Positions 15,718 to 25,461 of a stretch of 34,931 bases of DNA are shown in pieces. The number at the start of each line of letters is the position of its first letter. Within the stretch, counting starts at the first letter, position 1. The notes below the pieces were generated by a model. It was given only the letters and a program-made list of their open reading frames with translations, searched no databases and was not told the DNA's origin. The position numbers and the translations under genes are program-made. Source of the stretch: an uncultured bacterium (GTDB lineage Bacteria > Verrucomicrobiota > Kiritimatiellia > CAIKKV01 > CALHGX01); NCBI GenBank assembly GCA_938031185.1, contig CALHGX010000033.1, positions 1 through 34,931 of the forward strand, in the 5' to 3' direction.

Positions 15718-16767
15718 TCAGGCTCTTGTGTCCAAGACGTAATGCAAGGCCGCAAGCAGGCGGTCGATTTCCGCGTCGGTGCCGATCGTAATGCGAAGAT
15801 AAGCCTCCGTGCGGGCCCCGGAGAACCAACGAACCAGCACCCCCTCTTTTCGCAACGCCTGCAGCAGTCCGACCGCCGTGATGCCGGATGGACGCACCCA
15901 AAGAAAATTGGTCTCCGATGGATGCACCTCAAACCCCATCTCCCGCAGACGTCCGGCCAGTCGCTCGCGGGTAGCGCGTATCTTCGCCACATTGGCCCGC
16001 ATGTGCGCCTGATCCCGTAGAGCCGCCGCGGCCACCCGCTGGCTGAACCGGTCCAGATTGTAGGAATCTTTGATCTTGAACAACGCGGCGATCAATTCCG
16101 GCGCGCCCATCGCATAGCCCACCCTTAGCCCCGCAAGGGCATACGCTTTCGAGAGCGTCCGCACAACCAGGACATTGGGCCGTCCGCGGGCCAGTGCAAG
16201 ACCGTCGGTCGGCGCAAACTCGGCATACGCCTCATCCAGCACCACCACACCGTCAAAGCGCCGGCAAAAACCGCTCACCGCTTCCACGGGCCAACAACGC
16301 CCTGTCGGCGCATGCGGGGTGGTCAGAAAAAAAAGATCGGCGTCCGGGGCGTCGCCGTTCCAGTCAAAGCGCTCGTCGAGGGATACGGGCACCGTCTCCA
16401 CCCCCCGGATCGCCGCCAGCACGGGATACAGCGAATAGGACGGCTCCAGATAACCGATGCGGCCCCCATCTTCCACGAAGGCGCGAGAACAAAGGGCGAG
16501 AATCTCATCGGAGCCGTTCCCCGCAAACACTTGTTCCTCCGCTACGCCATGGATCTCCGCCACGGCGCGACGCACCTCGCTGTTCAGCGGATCAGGATAG
16601 CGGCGCAATTCCGCCGGCTCGATCCGCTGTCCTGCTTCCACCGCCAGCGGCGATGGAGGATAGGGGTTCTCGTTGGTGTTCAGCTTGACCAGCCCCGGCT
16701 CGCGCGGCTGTTCGCCGGGCACATACGCCGCCAATCGACGCACTCGCTCGCAGACCCGTTCTTTCAT
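15718..16767 (-). CDS. hisC: Histidinol-phosphate aminotransferase
   Basis: A 349-residue PLP-dependent class I/II aminotransferase that forms histidinol phosphate from imidazole acetol phosphate and glutamate. The substrate-site pattern NTNENPYPPSP (30-40) is typical of HisC. Asp178 (VVVLDEAYAEF) contacts the PLP ring and Lys207 (RTLSKAYALAG) forms the Schiff base; SDEILA and the C-terminal RITIGT are also conserved. The ATG overlaps the hisD stop in ATGA (16764-16767), so the pair is translationally coupled. Confidence 0.95.
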   Translation of the reverse strand: MKERVCERVRRLAAYVPGEQPREPGLVKLNTNENPYPPSPLAVEAGQRIEPAELRRYPDPLNSEVRRAVAEIHGVAEEQVFAGNGSDEILALCSRAFVEDGGRIGYLEPSYSLYPVLAAIRGVETVPVSLDERFDWNGDAPDADLFFLTTPHAPTGRCWPVEAVSGFCRRFDGVVVLDEAYAEFAPTDGLALARGRPNVLVVRTLSKAYALAGLRVGYAMGAPELIAALFKIKDSYNLDRFSQRVAAAALRDQAHMRANVAKIRATRERLAGRLREMGFEVHPSETNFLWVRPSGITAVGLLQALRKEGVLVRWFSGARTEAYLRITIGTDAEIDRLLAALHYVLDTRA

Positions 16768-18068
16768 GCGTCCTCGAATCGAATGCGCGCCGACCGCGCA
16801 TGAGCGTCCAGTCCTTCCACACGACCAAAGGCCTCAATGATGGGCAGCGTCTCCTGTAGATCTGCCCGCGTGAAGGCCATGAAGCTCGACCGCCGCCGAA
16901 AGTCGTCCACGGTCAATCCCGAGAACATAACGGCCGTCCCGCCGGTCGGCAGCACATGGCTTGGCCCCGCCACGAAATCGCCCGCCGCTTCAGGCGTCCA
17001 TGCGCCGATGAAAACCGCCCCCGCCGCCCGCACCTTGCGCAGCCAGATGCGCGGCTCCCGAACATGAATTTCGAGGTGCTCCGGGGCAAACCGGTTGCAC
17101 AATTCCATGCCGTGGTCCAGCGTGTTGACATGCACGATCAGCGCGCCCTTCTCCAGCACCTTTTCGACCGCCTGCCGGCGGCTCAACTTGTCCGCCTGAC
17201 GCTCCAGTTCGGAGCGCACACTGACTGCCAGCGGCATGCAGGTCGTCACCAGAAGGATTTTCTCGAAACCTGTTCCGTGTTCGGCCTGCGAAAGCAAATC
17301 GGCCGCCACCCACCTTGCCTGCGCCGTTTCGTCGGCCAAAATCGCAATCTCGCTCGGTCCCGCCACGAGATCGAGCGCCACGTCGCCATAGACCAGCCGC
17401 TTGGCGGCGGTGACGTACGTGCCGCCGGGGCCCACGATTTTCTGCACGCGAGACACGGTCTTGGTGCCATAGGCCATCAAACCGATGGCCTGTATCCCCC
17501 CCACCCGGTACGTCTCCGTGGCGCCGGCAGTTTCCAGCGCGAAAAGCAGGCAGGGGTTAATCCGCCGCTGCTTGTCGCAAGGCGTGCATACCACGATCTC
17601 CGGAACGCCAGCCACTTTGGCCAGCGTCACCGTCATCAAGACAGACGACACGAGCGGCGCCGCCCCGCCGGGGACATAGATTCCCACCCGGTCCAGCGGC
17701 GAAAACTGTTCGCCCATGGTTCCACCCTTCGGCGTGAACATGGTCCAGTCCTTTCGCATTCCCGCTCGGGCGAAAGCCATAACGCGTTTGTGGGTTTCGC
17801 GAATTGCGGCCCGCACATCCGCCTCCATGGACTCCCGAGCCTGGGCGAAATCCTCCGCCGTCACACGAAACTGCGTCGGCTTGAGCGTCACGCCATCGAA
17901 CGCCTGCGAATGCTTCACCACCGCCGCATCGCCGTTCAGCCGGACATCCTCCAGCACCTCGCGCGCCGTCGCCTCTGCCGCCGCATCGAATGCGGGGCGC
18001 TTTAGAAAGGCGGTCACCGCCCCCGGGCTTTCATCCGGCGTCCATTTCACTACCTTGATGTCGATCAT
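16764..18068 (-). CDS. hisD: Histidinol dehydrogenase
   Basis: A 434-residue zinc enzyme performing the last two oxidations from histidinol to histidine with NAD. Conserved segments are the glycine-rich GGAAPLVSSVLMTVTLAKVA region, VAGPSEIAILAD (NAD side), SQAEHGTG (Gln and His zinc ligands), AGPSHVLPTGGTA with the following VDDFRR, and the C-terminal His in DAHARSARIR. Start 18068 has AGAGGAG 7 bases upstream. It begins 30 bases after the TonB-like gene stop, so it probably belongs to the same transcript as exbBD and tonB. Confidence 0.95.
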   Translation of the reverse strand: MIDIKVVKWTPDESPGAVTAFLKRPAFDAAAEATAREVLEDVRLNGDAAVVKHSQAFDGVTLKPTQFRVTAEDFAQARESMEADVRAAIRETHKRVMAFARAGMRKDWTMFTPKGGTMGEQFSPLDRVGIYVPGGAAPLVSSVLMTVTLAKVAGVPEIVVCTPCDKQRRINPCLLFALETAGATETYRVGGIQAIGLMAYGTKTVSRVQKIVGPGGTYVTAAKRLVYGDVALDLVAGPSEIAILADETAQARWVAADLLSQAEHGTGFEKILLVTTCMPLAVSVRSELERQADKLSRRQAVEKVLEKGALIVHVNTLDHGMELCNRFAPEHLEIHVREPRIWLRKVRAAGAVFIGAWTPEAAGDFVAGPSHVLPTGGTAVMFSGLTVDDFRRRSSFMAFTRADLQETLPIIEAFGRVEGLDAHARSARIRFEDA

Positions 18069-18098
18069 CCCAAGCTCCTCTTTGCCTCCGCCACCCTG

Positions 18099-18866
18099 TC
18101 ATCCTCGATCCGAACGGTTCCCATCTGCCTCCCGCGGCATCGGAAAGAACACCTGCACCAGGCCGCTCGCGCTCGTCCCCCTGGCGGCGGTCCCGCGCCG
18201 CACGGCCCGGAGCACCCGTCCATCCAGTTCCGCGTTTTCGGACCCCGTCTCCAATAAAGCGTGCTGCACGTGGCCGTCCGATCCCAGGATGACATTCACG
18301 GACACCGCTGAGCGCGGCACGGAGACATTGGTGCTCAAGACATCGGTCAGGTCTGGAAACACGAGTTCCGCGGCCTGCAGGGCGGGTGCAACCACAACGA
18401 CCACCGGACGCTGTGCCGCCGCCGGGCGTGGCACAAGCAGCCGTCCGAGATGACGCGGCCTGTACGTTTCCCGCCCGGGCGACACCGGCGCAAACAACGA
18501 GCCGCCATCGAAGGGGGCACCGCCCACCGCCAATGGCCAGCTTGGCGCAGCATAGGCCGGCGGGATGGCCGGAGCCCGCAGCGGCCCCTGAAGCGGGCGT
18601 TCCTCGCCATGTCGGGCCATCCCAAGCCCCAGTCGGTCCGGCAGCGAGATCAAGACCGGAGACCAAACCGCCGTTTCCATTCCGGCGGTCCGCCGGACAT
18701 AGGATATCTCGGGCGCCGGCCCGCGAATCCGGCGCGGCGCCGGCGCCGGCCGCGATGCCCATAGTGCCCACGGCGCCACCCACCCGGCCAGCGCCAGCAT
18801 CAGCGACAACCCAAGATTACGAAGCTTCAGCGGCTTGACGTGACTTGTTGTTCTTATGTCGATCAT
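18099..18866 (-). CDS. TonB-like energy-transducing protein
   Basis: A 255-residue protein with a TonB plan: an N-terminal membrane anchor at about residues 17-36 followed by a Pro/Ala/Arg-rich spacer. A C-terminal beta-alpha-beta domain lies at about 165-243, with VSVNVILGSDGHVQHALL, then LDGRVLRAVRR, a pattern typical of TonB_C. It follows exbB and exbD immediately (5 bases after exbD), so it likely receives energy from that complex and contacts an outer-membrane partner. The spacer is not the usual Pro-Lys/Pro-Glu type. No TonB-dependent receptor is nearby. The ribosome site is weak, and a start further in would lose the basic pre-anchor residues. Confidence 0.7.
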   Translation of the reverse strand: MIDIRTTSHVKPLKLRNLGLSLMLALAGWVAPWALWASRPAPAPRRIRGPAPEISYVRRTAGMETAVWSPVLISLPDRLGLGMARHGEERPLQGPLRAPAIPPAYAAPSWPLAVGGAPFDGGSLFAPVSPGRETYRPRHLGRLLVPRPAAAQRPVVVVVAPALQAAELVFPDLTDVLSTNVSVPRSAVSVNVILGSDGHVQHALLETGSENAELDGRVLRAVRRGTAARGTSASGLVQVFFPMPREADGNRSDRG

Positions 18867-18871
18867 CTGTT

Positions 18872-19348
18872 TTACCGCGGCGGCCGCGTGGCCATGTTGA
18901 TTTCCCGCACCCCGGCATCCGCCGCCATGTCATACAACCGGATGATGGTCCCGTGTCGCACCGCTTCGTCCGCCTCGACAACCAGCGGAAAACCCGCTTT
19001 CCGCCGCGCGGCCCCTGCTAGCGCCACTCGAAGAGTATCCGCTTGCCCCGCGTCCGCGATCAGATAGCGCTGGTCGTCAAAAAAGACAATTTCCCCCCCG
19101 GTCGCGTCCCCTGCCAGCACCACCAGGTTCAACCCGTATCTCGCCCCAGCAACAAACGGAGATTCCGGAAGCCGGACATGCACACCGGGTTGCAGTACAT
19201 ACGGTGCCGAAAGCTGCAAATACATCACAATCAACAGCGCCACATTGACCCACGGCGCAACGCCCATCAGCACCCGCCCGATGCGCTGATTCGCCCGGCC
19301 TTCCAACCTCCTTCGCCCCCAGGCAGCAAACCGCGCTTCCGTGTTCAT
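18872..19348 (-). CDS. exbD: ExbD/TolR-like protein with Asn in place of the channel Asp
   Basis: A 158-residue protein with a basic N terminus, one transmembrane helix (about 30-50), then a periplasmic ExbD domain (QPGVHVRLPESPF, ...VVEADEAVRHGTI...). The family anchors the proton pathway on an Asp in the helix (E. coli ExbD Asp25, TolR Asp23, in P-x-x-D-V). Here the aligned sequence is APWVNVALLIVMYL: the Asp is Asn35 (codon AAT at 19246-19244). That would remove the protonatable group unless another residue serves. The ATG overlaps the exbB stop (ATGA). The call is secure; its activity is open. Confidence 0.85.
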   Translation of the reverse strand: MNTEARFAAWGRRRLEGRANQRIGRVLMGVAPWVNVALLIVMYLQLSAPYVLQPGVHVRLPESPFVAGARYGLNLVVLAGDATGGEIVFFDDQRYLIADAGQADTLRVALAGAARRKAGFPLVVEADEAVRHGTIIRLYDMAADAGVREINMATRPPR

Positions 19349-19989
19349 GGCGCGCGCGACTCCTCGGGGGCCATGGCCGGTGGGGGCGTCCTGTTCAAAA
19401 ATTCAATGATGTCGGACGCCGCACGCTCCATATCGAGCACGATTTTCTCCACGCGGCCCACCAGAACGTTGAAAGCCACTTGCGCGGGTATCGCCACGGC
19501 CAACCCCGCCGCTGTTGCCGTCAACGCCTTGAGCAACCCGTCGGCCACGTCGAATGATTGAATGAGCGGCGCCTGTTGTTTCATCGCCAGCACGCTCTCC
19601 ATCAGTCCAAGCACTGTGCCGAACAGCCCCGCCAGTGGCGCCGTTTGCGCCACGGTCGAAATCACGGCCAAGCGCCGCTCCATGCGCGCGATTTCCGCCC
19701 GTCCGGCATTGTCCACCGCGGCGCGCACGGCATCGCGCCCGCCCGCCCGATTCATGATGGCGGTCTTCACGACATGCGCCACAGGGCCCGGCGTTTCGTC
19801 ACAAATCGTTACCGCCTCCCCCACGTTGCCCCGCTGCAGGTTGTTCCGAATGCCCCGCAGAAAATCCTCGGACTTGATGCGGGCGCGATGCAAATGCAGT
19901 ATGCGCTCCAGAAAAACGGACAAAGCCAAGACGCCTCCCGCCAGTATCACCCAGGTGACCGGCCCGCCTTCCTGCACTATTTGCGTCAT
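19345..19989 (-). CDS. exbB: ExbB/TolQ/MotA-family proton channel protein
   Basis: A 214-residue inner-membrane protein with three helices: about 10-28, 107-137 and 152-177. The family signatures are intact: TVAQTAPLAGLFGTVLGL in helix 2 and TATAAGLAVAIPA in helix 3, including the channel Thr positions. ExbB pentamers surround ExbD to turn proton flow into work on TonB. It starts 28 bases after the TPR protein stop and overlaps exbD by 4 bases, implying a single complex TPR-ExbB-ExbD-TonB. ExbB versus TolQ cannot be settled by sequence; the adjacent TonB-like gene favours ExbB. Confidence 0.93.
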   Translation of the reverse strand: MTQIVQEGGPVTWVILAGGVLALSVFLERILHLHRARIKSEDFLRGIRNNLQRGNVGEAVTICDETPGPVAHVVKTAIMNRAGGRDAVRAAVDNAGRAEIARMERRLAVISTVAQTAPLAGLFGTVLGLMESVLAMKQQAPLIQSFDVADGLLKALTATAAGLAVAIPAQVAFNVLVGRVEKIVLDMERAASDIIEFLNRTPPPAMAPEESRAP

Positions 19990-20016
19990 GGAACTCCTTC
20001 CCGCTGAACGATCGCG

Positions 20017-22563
20017 TCAGAAAAGCGTCCACCGCTCCGCGCGAATTCGGTTGATTCGCTCTTCCGCCTCTCGGGCCGCGCTGACGTTGGCCTGCACCAC
20101 GCGCTCCAGCACTTGCGTGGCCTTGCGCCATTCCTTCTGTCCCTCCAGAATATCCGCGGCGCCAAAAGCCGCACGGGTAAACCAGATGGAGGCCACGGGC
20201 GCCGGAGCGTCCGCCTCTAGATACCGGCCCACGACCTGTCCATAGTACTGCGCCAACGCCTCTTCCGTCCGACCCAATTTCTCCAAACAACGCCCGATCT
20301 TGTACTCAGCCTGCAGGCGAACCTCCAACGGGGGCGCGGAAACCGCGAGCGCCGCCCGGTAGGCCGCCATCGCTTCTTCATAACGCGCAGGATGATCCGC
20401 GCCCAATGTGAAAAGGCAATCCCCCTTGCGAAGCCATGCGGCCGTCACCAACTCGCTGTCCGGGTAGCGGCGAATGATTTCATCGAATACCAGAATCGCG
20501 CCGGAGAATTCGCCCAATTCGCTCAACGCGTCTCCCTGAAACAAACGGGCCTCCACCAGCAGGGGGCTGGCCGGATATCGCTCCGCCAACTGGCGGACAT
20601 ACTCGATGGCGCCCAGGTAGTTCCGCTGTTTTGCCGCCGCCCGCCCGGCCCACAGCAAAGCCCGATCAGCCAGGCCATCGGACGCATGATCGTTCGCCAC
20701 CGCGCGAAACTGCTGCTCCGCTTCTTCATACGCGCCATGATTCCAGGCATATTCGCCCAACCAGAACTGAACGCCTGGACTCCATTCCGAATCCGGAAAC
20801 CGTTTCACAAACGAGCGGCACACCTTTGCCGCCTCCTCGTCGCGCCCCATCATGTAAAGACACCATCCGCGCATGAAATACGCCTGCGGAGCGGGGGGCG
20901 CCTCGCCAGCCCGTTCGATCACCCCGTCAAAATCCCCGAGCGCCCCCTCGAAATCGAACAACCGGTACCGGATCAGGCCCCGCCGGTGCAGCGCGGTGAC
21001 GAACAGCGCGCCGTTGGTGTAGATGGCCATCACCTGTTCGTACCCTTCGACGGCCTCGGTCATGCGTCCCTGCTCCTCTCGGATTTCAGCCAGACGGAAC
21101 AAGGCTCGTTCCGCAAACGGATGTCCCGAATACTTCCTAGCGATTTCGCGAAACCGGGCGTCCGCGTCCGCTTCCTCCCCCGCCCGATGAAGGCTCTCCG
21201 CCAACTGAAAGAGCGCATTGGGCGTGAAGTCTTCTTCGGGGGCTTCGCCCAGAGCTTGAGCGTAGAGCGCACCTGCTCGCCGGTATTGGCCACCGGCAAA
21301 ACTCGCGTCGGCGGCCTTCAACAGACACGCGACGCGGTCGAAACCATTGGTCAGAAAACCCGCCGCCTGTTCGAACGCATCCGCCGCCTCCGCATGCTGG
21401 TTCAAGTGCCACAAGGCTGTTCCGCGCCCCAGCCACGCTTCGAACTGTCCCGTCCGGTTGGTGAAGGCCTCGCCATATCTTTCATACGCTTCGAGCGCCG
21501 CCTCGTATTTCTTCTGTTCCAGCAGCTTCCGCCCGGCCAGCAGTTGCAACGCGCCGGCGGCTGGGTCGCGCGAGGCGGCCGCCAGAACGTCGCCGGCCAC
21601 CGCCACGCCTTCGTCCAACCGATCCAGCATGAGCAGCAAACGCCCTCGCGCGATATTGCAGCGATTGCTGGCCTCCGCGGTGGGCGCCGTCCCCAGCGCC
21701 GCCGTCACTGCCGCCAGCGCCGCTGGCCAGTTGGTGCGGCTCTCGCTCAAGGAGGCCACGGCCAACCAGGCCTCCATGCGACGGTCAGGCCTTGCCGAAG
21801 GATCGTTGGCCAGAATGTTGAAAAGATTCCATGCCTTGTCCCATTGGCCGTCCGCCGCCAGCGATTGAGCCATCCAGTACTGTGCCTGTTGACGCGCATC
21901 CACATCGCCGGCCGACGCGGCAAGCGCCCGCTCGAGGACGCCGATCGCCTCTCTCGCCCGCCCCGCGACCAGCAAAGCTTTTCCCCATTCCAGCCGATTG
22001 TGGGCTGCGGCGGTTCCCCCCCCCAGCGCCTCATCCACCTTCTCGAACCACTGGGATGCTTCCTGCGGCCGTCCGGCTTTCAGCCAGCACCGCGCCCGCA
22101 ACCGCTGCGCCTCCAAGGCATATTCCGGCCCCATGGCCCCATCATGAGTCGCCAGTTCGGCCAGGGCTGCCTCCGTCTCGTTCATCTCCAACTGTGCCGC
22201 TGCGCGCCAAAAGCCGGCCGCTGCGCGATCGGAAGGGGTTTCAAAAAGCGCCTCATGTCGCCGTAAACATTCCAAGACTTCCCCATGACGCCCGCCTTGA
22301 AACAAAGCGCGGGCCATGAGCAATGCCGCCGCGCGCCGCTCGGCCGTCGGTTTCTGGCCATCGGCCAGAATCGGCTCCAATTGGCGCCGCGCCACATCGT
22401 CCAAGCCGTCCTCCAACGCCGCTTGAGCCGCCACCAACTCCGGCGTTCTCGGTTCCGACGCCCGATCCGCCGCGCTGACCACCACCGTCAGGCAGCAGCC
22501 AACAGCGGCCAGCAAGCGCGCCGGCCGGGCCAGCGCAGACCGGCTGAAAATCACCCTCCTCAT
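20017..22563 (-). CDS. Large exported TPR-repeat protein of the ExbBD module
   Basis: An 848-residue protein with a signal peptide (MRRVIFSRSALARPARLLAAV..., an imperfect lipobox VGCC is possible) and then almost wholly tetratricopeptide-type helix pairs. Repeats such as AYFMRGWCLYMMGRDEEAAK, FWLGEYAWNHGAYEEAEQQF and AWLRKGDCLF support this. It would lie in the periplasm or at the outer membrane as a scaffold. Placed directly before exbB-exbD-tonB, it may play a part like CpoB/YbgF in the Tol system, though it is far larger. It begins one base after the uvrA stop codon with a weak ribosome site, so it is probably translated by coupling to uvrA. Confidence 0.8.
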   Translation of the reverse strand: MRRVIFSRSALARPARLLAAVGCCLTVVVSAADRASEPRTPELVAAQAALEDGLDDVARRQLEPILADGQKPTAERRAAALLMARALFQGGRHGEVLECLRRHEALFETPSDRAAAGFWRAAAQLEMNETEAALAELATHDGAMGPEYALEAQRLRARCWLKAGRPQEASQWFEKVDEALGGGTAAAHNRLEWGKALLVAGRAREAIGVLERALAASAGDVDARQQAQYWMAQSLAADGQWDKAWNLFNILANDPSARPDRRMEAWLAVASLSESRTNWPAALAAVTAALGTAPTAEASNRCNIARGRLLLMLDRLDEGVAVAGDVLAAASRDPAAGALQLLAGRKLLEQKKYEAALEAYERYGEAFTNRTGQFEAWLGRGTALWHLNQHAEAADAFEQAAGFLTNGFDRVACLLKAADASFAGGQYRRAGALYAQALGEAPEEDFTPNALFQLAESLHRAGEEADADARFREIARKYSGHPFAERALFRLAEIREEQGRMTEAVEGYEQVMAIYTNGALFVTALHRRGLIRYRLFDFEGALGDFDGVIERAGEAPPAPQAYFMRGWCLYMMGRDEEAAKVCRSFVKRFPDSEWSPGVQFWLGEYAWNHGAYEEAEQQFRAVANDHASDGLADRALLWAGRAAAKQRNYLGAIEYVRQLAERYPASPLLVEARLFQGDALSELGEFSGAILVFDEIIRRYPDSELVTAAWLRKGDCLFTLGADHPARYEEAMAAYRAALAVSAPPLEVRLQAEYKIGRCLEKLGRTEEALAQYYGQVVGRYLEADAPAPVASIWFTRAAFGAADILEGQKEWRKATQVLERVVQANVSAAREAEERINRIRAERWTLF

Positions 22564-22564
22564 T

Positions 22565-25408
22565 TCAACAGCCCAACACACTCCGGAGCGCGGCGCCGGT
22601 ATGGGATGCGGGCGAAGCGGCCACCTTTTCCGGCGTTCCGCAAGCCACCACGCGCCCGCCGCCAACGCCTCCCTCCGGGCCCAAATCTATAATGTAGTCC
22701 GCCCTCTTGATCACGTCGAGATTATGTTCCACCACGAGCACAGTGTGCCCTGCCTCGCGAAGTTCTTCCAGCACTAGAAGCAGCCGCTCGACGTCCGCAA
22801 AATGGAGCCCTGTGGTCGGCTCATCGAGCAGATAAATAGTTCGCCGGCCCGCCGGACGCGCCAGCTCCGTCGCCAGCTTCATGCGCTGCGCTTCGCCACC
22901 GGAGAGCGTCGTGGCCGGCTGCCCCAACTGCACATATCCCAACCCCACCTTTGAGAGCACACCGAGTTTGCGCGCCAGCGCCGGCACGTTGCGGAAAAAC
23001 TCCAGCGCCTCATCCACCGTCATGGTCAGCGTCTCGGCGATGTTTCGTCCGGCATAGCGCACCTCCAGTGTCTCAGGGTTGTATCGGTGGCCGCGACATT
23101 GCTCGCACGTCACATAGACGTCCGGCAAGAAGTGCATCTCCAGCCGCAGCACTCCGTCGCCTTTGCACCTTTCGCATCGGCCGCCTTTCACATTGAAACT
23201 GAACCGACCAGGTCCGTAGCCTTTGACTTTCGCGGCGGGAAGCGACGCAAACAACTCCCGAATCACGCCAAAGGCGCCGGTGTATGTGGCGGGGTTGCTG
23301 CGCGGGGTGCGCCCGATCGGCGACTGGTCAATCACCACGGCCGCATCCAACGCCTCCCAACCGGTCAACCGGCGATGACGTCCCGGAGGCTCGGTGCTGC
23401 CATGCAGCCGACGAAACAACTCGCGCCGCAAAATCACATCCACCAGCGTGCTCTTCCCGCTGCCCGATACGCCCGTTACGCAAACGAACAACCCCAGCGG
23501 CACCGCCACGTTCTCGTCTTTGAGGTTGTGCTCAGACGCCCCCTCTATGCGGAGCCACTCCTGGCCCACGGGTTTGCGAGCGCGCGGAACGGCTATCGTG
23601 CTGCGCCCGTCCAGGTACCGGGCCGTCAACGAAACCGGATGACCCGCTAAATCCGGCGGCGGCCCCTGAAACACCACTTCGCCGCCTTCGCGTCCCGCGC
23701 CCGGCCCAAGGTCCACGACATAGTCAGCCGCTCGAATGGCCGCCTCATCGTGTTCCACCACAACAACCGTATTGCCCGCATCGCGCAGTTGCTGCAGGGT
23801 CCGCAGCAACCGCGCATTGTCTCGATGATGCAGGCCGATGCTCGGTTCATCCAGCACGTACAGCACGCCGACCAGCCTCGCGCCAATCTGCGTCGCCAGA
23901 CGAATGCGCTGCGACTCGCCTCCGGACAGGGTTCCGCTCTCCCGGTCGAGCGTAAGATAGTCCAAACCGACACCCGCCAGAAATAGAAGCCGCTGCTCGA
24001 TCTCGCGTCGCAGGCTGCCGGCCATCGCCTCTTCGCGCTCCGTGAAAGTGAGGGATCGCACAAACGCCAGCGCTTCTGCCACGGACTGGCGCGTGACGTC
24101 GGCGATCGAGCGCCCCTGGATAGTGCAAGCCAGACTCTCAGGACGCAACCGATCGCCACGACATGCGGCGCAGGGCTTTCGCGTCATGAATCGCCGCAAC
24201 CCTTGGCGCGTCAACTCGCTTTCCGTTTCACGATACCTGCGTTCCAGGTTGGGCAAAATCCCCTCGAAGGGACGCCGATGGCGCCGATATACGCCCCCAC
24301 GCCAATATCCGAATTCAATCTCCACGGGGCCCGACCCCATCAGCAATATCTGGCGAATGCGAGCCGGCAGGTCTTTCCATGGCGTCTCAAGCGAGAAGCC
24401 GTAATGTTTCGCCAACGCCCGCAGCAACCCTTTGTAGTACAGGATCAGCCTGCGCCCCCCACGACGCCATGCCTTCACGGCCCCCGCGTCCAAAGACAAC
24501 GCCGGGTTCGGCACCACAAGCTCTTCGTCGAATTCCAGTCTCGATCCCAGCCCCCCGCATCCCGGGCATGCCCCATGCGGACTGTTGAAAGAAAAGTGCT
24601 GCGGCCGCAGCCGCTCGAAATGAATACCGCATGCCAGGCAGGCGCAGTGCTCGGAATGCGTCGTTTCCGTGCCGTCGCCCGCGCCCGGCGCCTCAACCGC
24701 GACGGTGACGAAACCGCCGCCCTCTCGCAACGCCAACTCCACGGAATCCGTCAGTCTCGATCGGACATCCGGCTTCAATACAAGCCGGTCCACAACGACT
24801 TCCACCCGGTGTCCCTTGGCCGTCTCCACAGGGGGCGGTTGATCGGCCTCATACACCGTTCCGTCCACGCGCAGCCGGGTGAACCCCCGTTTTCTCACCG
24901 CCTCGAACACCGCTTCCAACCGACCTTTTGCGGGAATCGCCAATGGGGCCACAATCAGCACCCGCGCGCCCGCGGGACCGGCCAGAATCCGCTCGACGAT
25001 TTCCGCTGCGCTTTGCGCCGCCACTTCGCGTCCGCAGGATGGACAATGCGGCCGGCCAATGTGGACGAACAGCAGCCGCAAGTAATCGTGGATTTCCGTG
25101 GCGGTGGCCACCAATGAACGAGGATTGGAGCCCGCCGTTCGCTGCTCGATGGCAATGGCAGGCGAAAGCCCCTCCACCGCATCCACGTCGGGCTTGGGCA
25201 TCTGGTCCAGAAACTGCCGGGCATAGGCTGAAAGACTTTCCACATACCGCCGCTGCCCTTCTGCAAACAGCGTGTCAAAGGCCAGCGAGGATTTGCCCGA
25301 GCCGCTGACGCCGGTAATGACCGTCAGCGCGTTCCGCGGCAGCCGCACCGTGATGTTTCGCAGGTTGTGCTCCCGCGCGCCGCGAATGACAATCCATTCC
25401 CCATTCAT
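22565..25408 (-). CDS. uvrA: UvrA, excinuclease ABC damage-recognition subunit
   Basis: A 947-residue ATPase that recognises DNA lesions with UvrB in nucleotide excision repair. It has both ABC modules: the first with Walker [10 protein letters not shown] (33-41) and signature [12 protein letters not shown], the second with GVSGSGKST and [12 protein letters not shown]. Zinc motifs are CPSC near residue 120, CPGCGG in the first insertion, and the second-module CERC/CEQC pair that forms the DNA-contacting finger. Length is normal. Start 25408 gives [16 protein letters not shown], as in the family; the frame upstream of it is not homologous. It is 53 bases after tyrS. The stop is one base before the TPR gene. 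Confidence 0.96.
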   Translation of the reverse strand: MNGEWIVIRGAREHNLRNITVRLPRNALTVITGVSGSGKSSLAFDTLFAEGQRRYVESLSAYARQFLDQMPKPDVDAVEGLSPAIAIEQRTAGSNPRSLVATATEIHDYLRLLFVHIGRPHCPSCGREVAAQSAAEIVERILAGPAGARVLIVAPLAIPAKGRLEAVFEAVRKRGFTRLRVDGTVYEADQPPPVETAKGHRVEVVVDRLVLKPDVRSRLTDSVELALREGGGFVTVAVEAPGAGDGTETTHSEHCACLACGIHFERLRPQHFSFNSPHGACPGCGGLGSRLEFDEELVVPNPALSLDAGAVKAWRRGGRRLILYYKGLLRALAKHYGFSLETPWKDLPARIRQILLMGSGPVEIEFGYWRGGVYRRHRRPFEGILPNLERRYRETESELTRQGLRRFMTRKPCAACRGDRLRPESLACTIQGRSIADVTRQSVAEALAFVRSLTFTEREEAMAGSLRREIEQRLLFLAGVGLDYLTLDRESGTLSGGESQRIRLATQIGARLVGVLYVLDEPSIGLHHRDNARLLRTLQQLRDAGNTVVVVEHDEAAIRAADYVVDLGPGAGREGGEVVFQGPPPDLAGHPVSLTARYLDGRSTIAVPRARKPVGQEWLRIEGASEHNLKDENVAVPLGLFVCVTGVSGSGKSTLVDVILRRELFRRLHGSTEPPGRHRRLTGWEALDAAVVIDQSPIGRTPRSNPATYTGAFGVIRELFASLPAAKVKGYGPGRFSFNVKGGRCERCKGDGVLRLEMHFLPDVYVTCEQCRGHRYNPETLEVRYAGRNIAETLTMTVDEALEFFRNVPALARKLGVLSKVGLGYVQLGQPATTLSGGEAQRMKLATELARPAGRRTIYLLDEPTTGLHFADVERLLLVLEELREAGHTVLVVEHNLDVIKRADYIIDLGPEGGVGGGRVVACGTPEKVAASPASHTGAALRSVLGC

Positions 25409-25461
25409 ACCGCCAGGACACCGGCGCAAAAAGGCGCTCGCGACAGGGCCAGATGCACTCG

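Noticed and set aside
18060-18866. Shared first 11 bases ATGATCGACAT in hisD and the TonB-like gene
   Set aside because: The match stops after MIDI, and the surrounding sequences differ. Chance similarity is enough.
20392-22266. 624-codon open frame on the plus strand opposite the TPR gene
   Set aside because: It is antisense to a gene with clear TPR repeats, and its product is Arg/Pro/His rich with no domain. Shadow frame.
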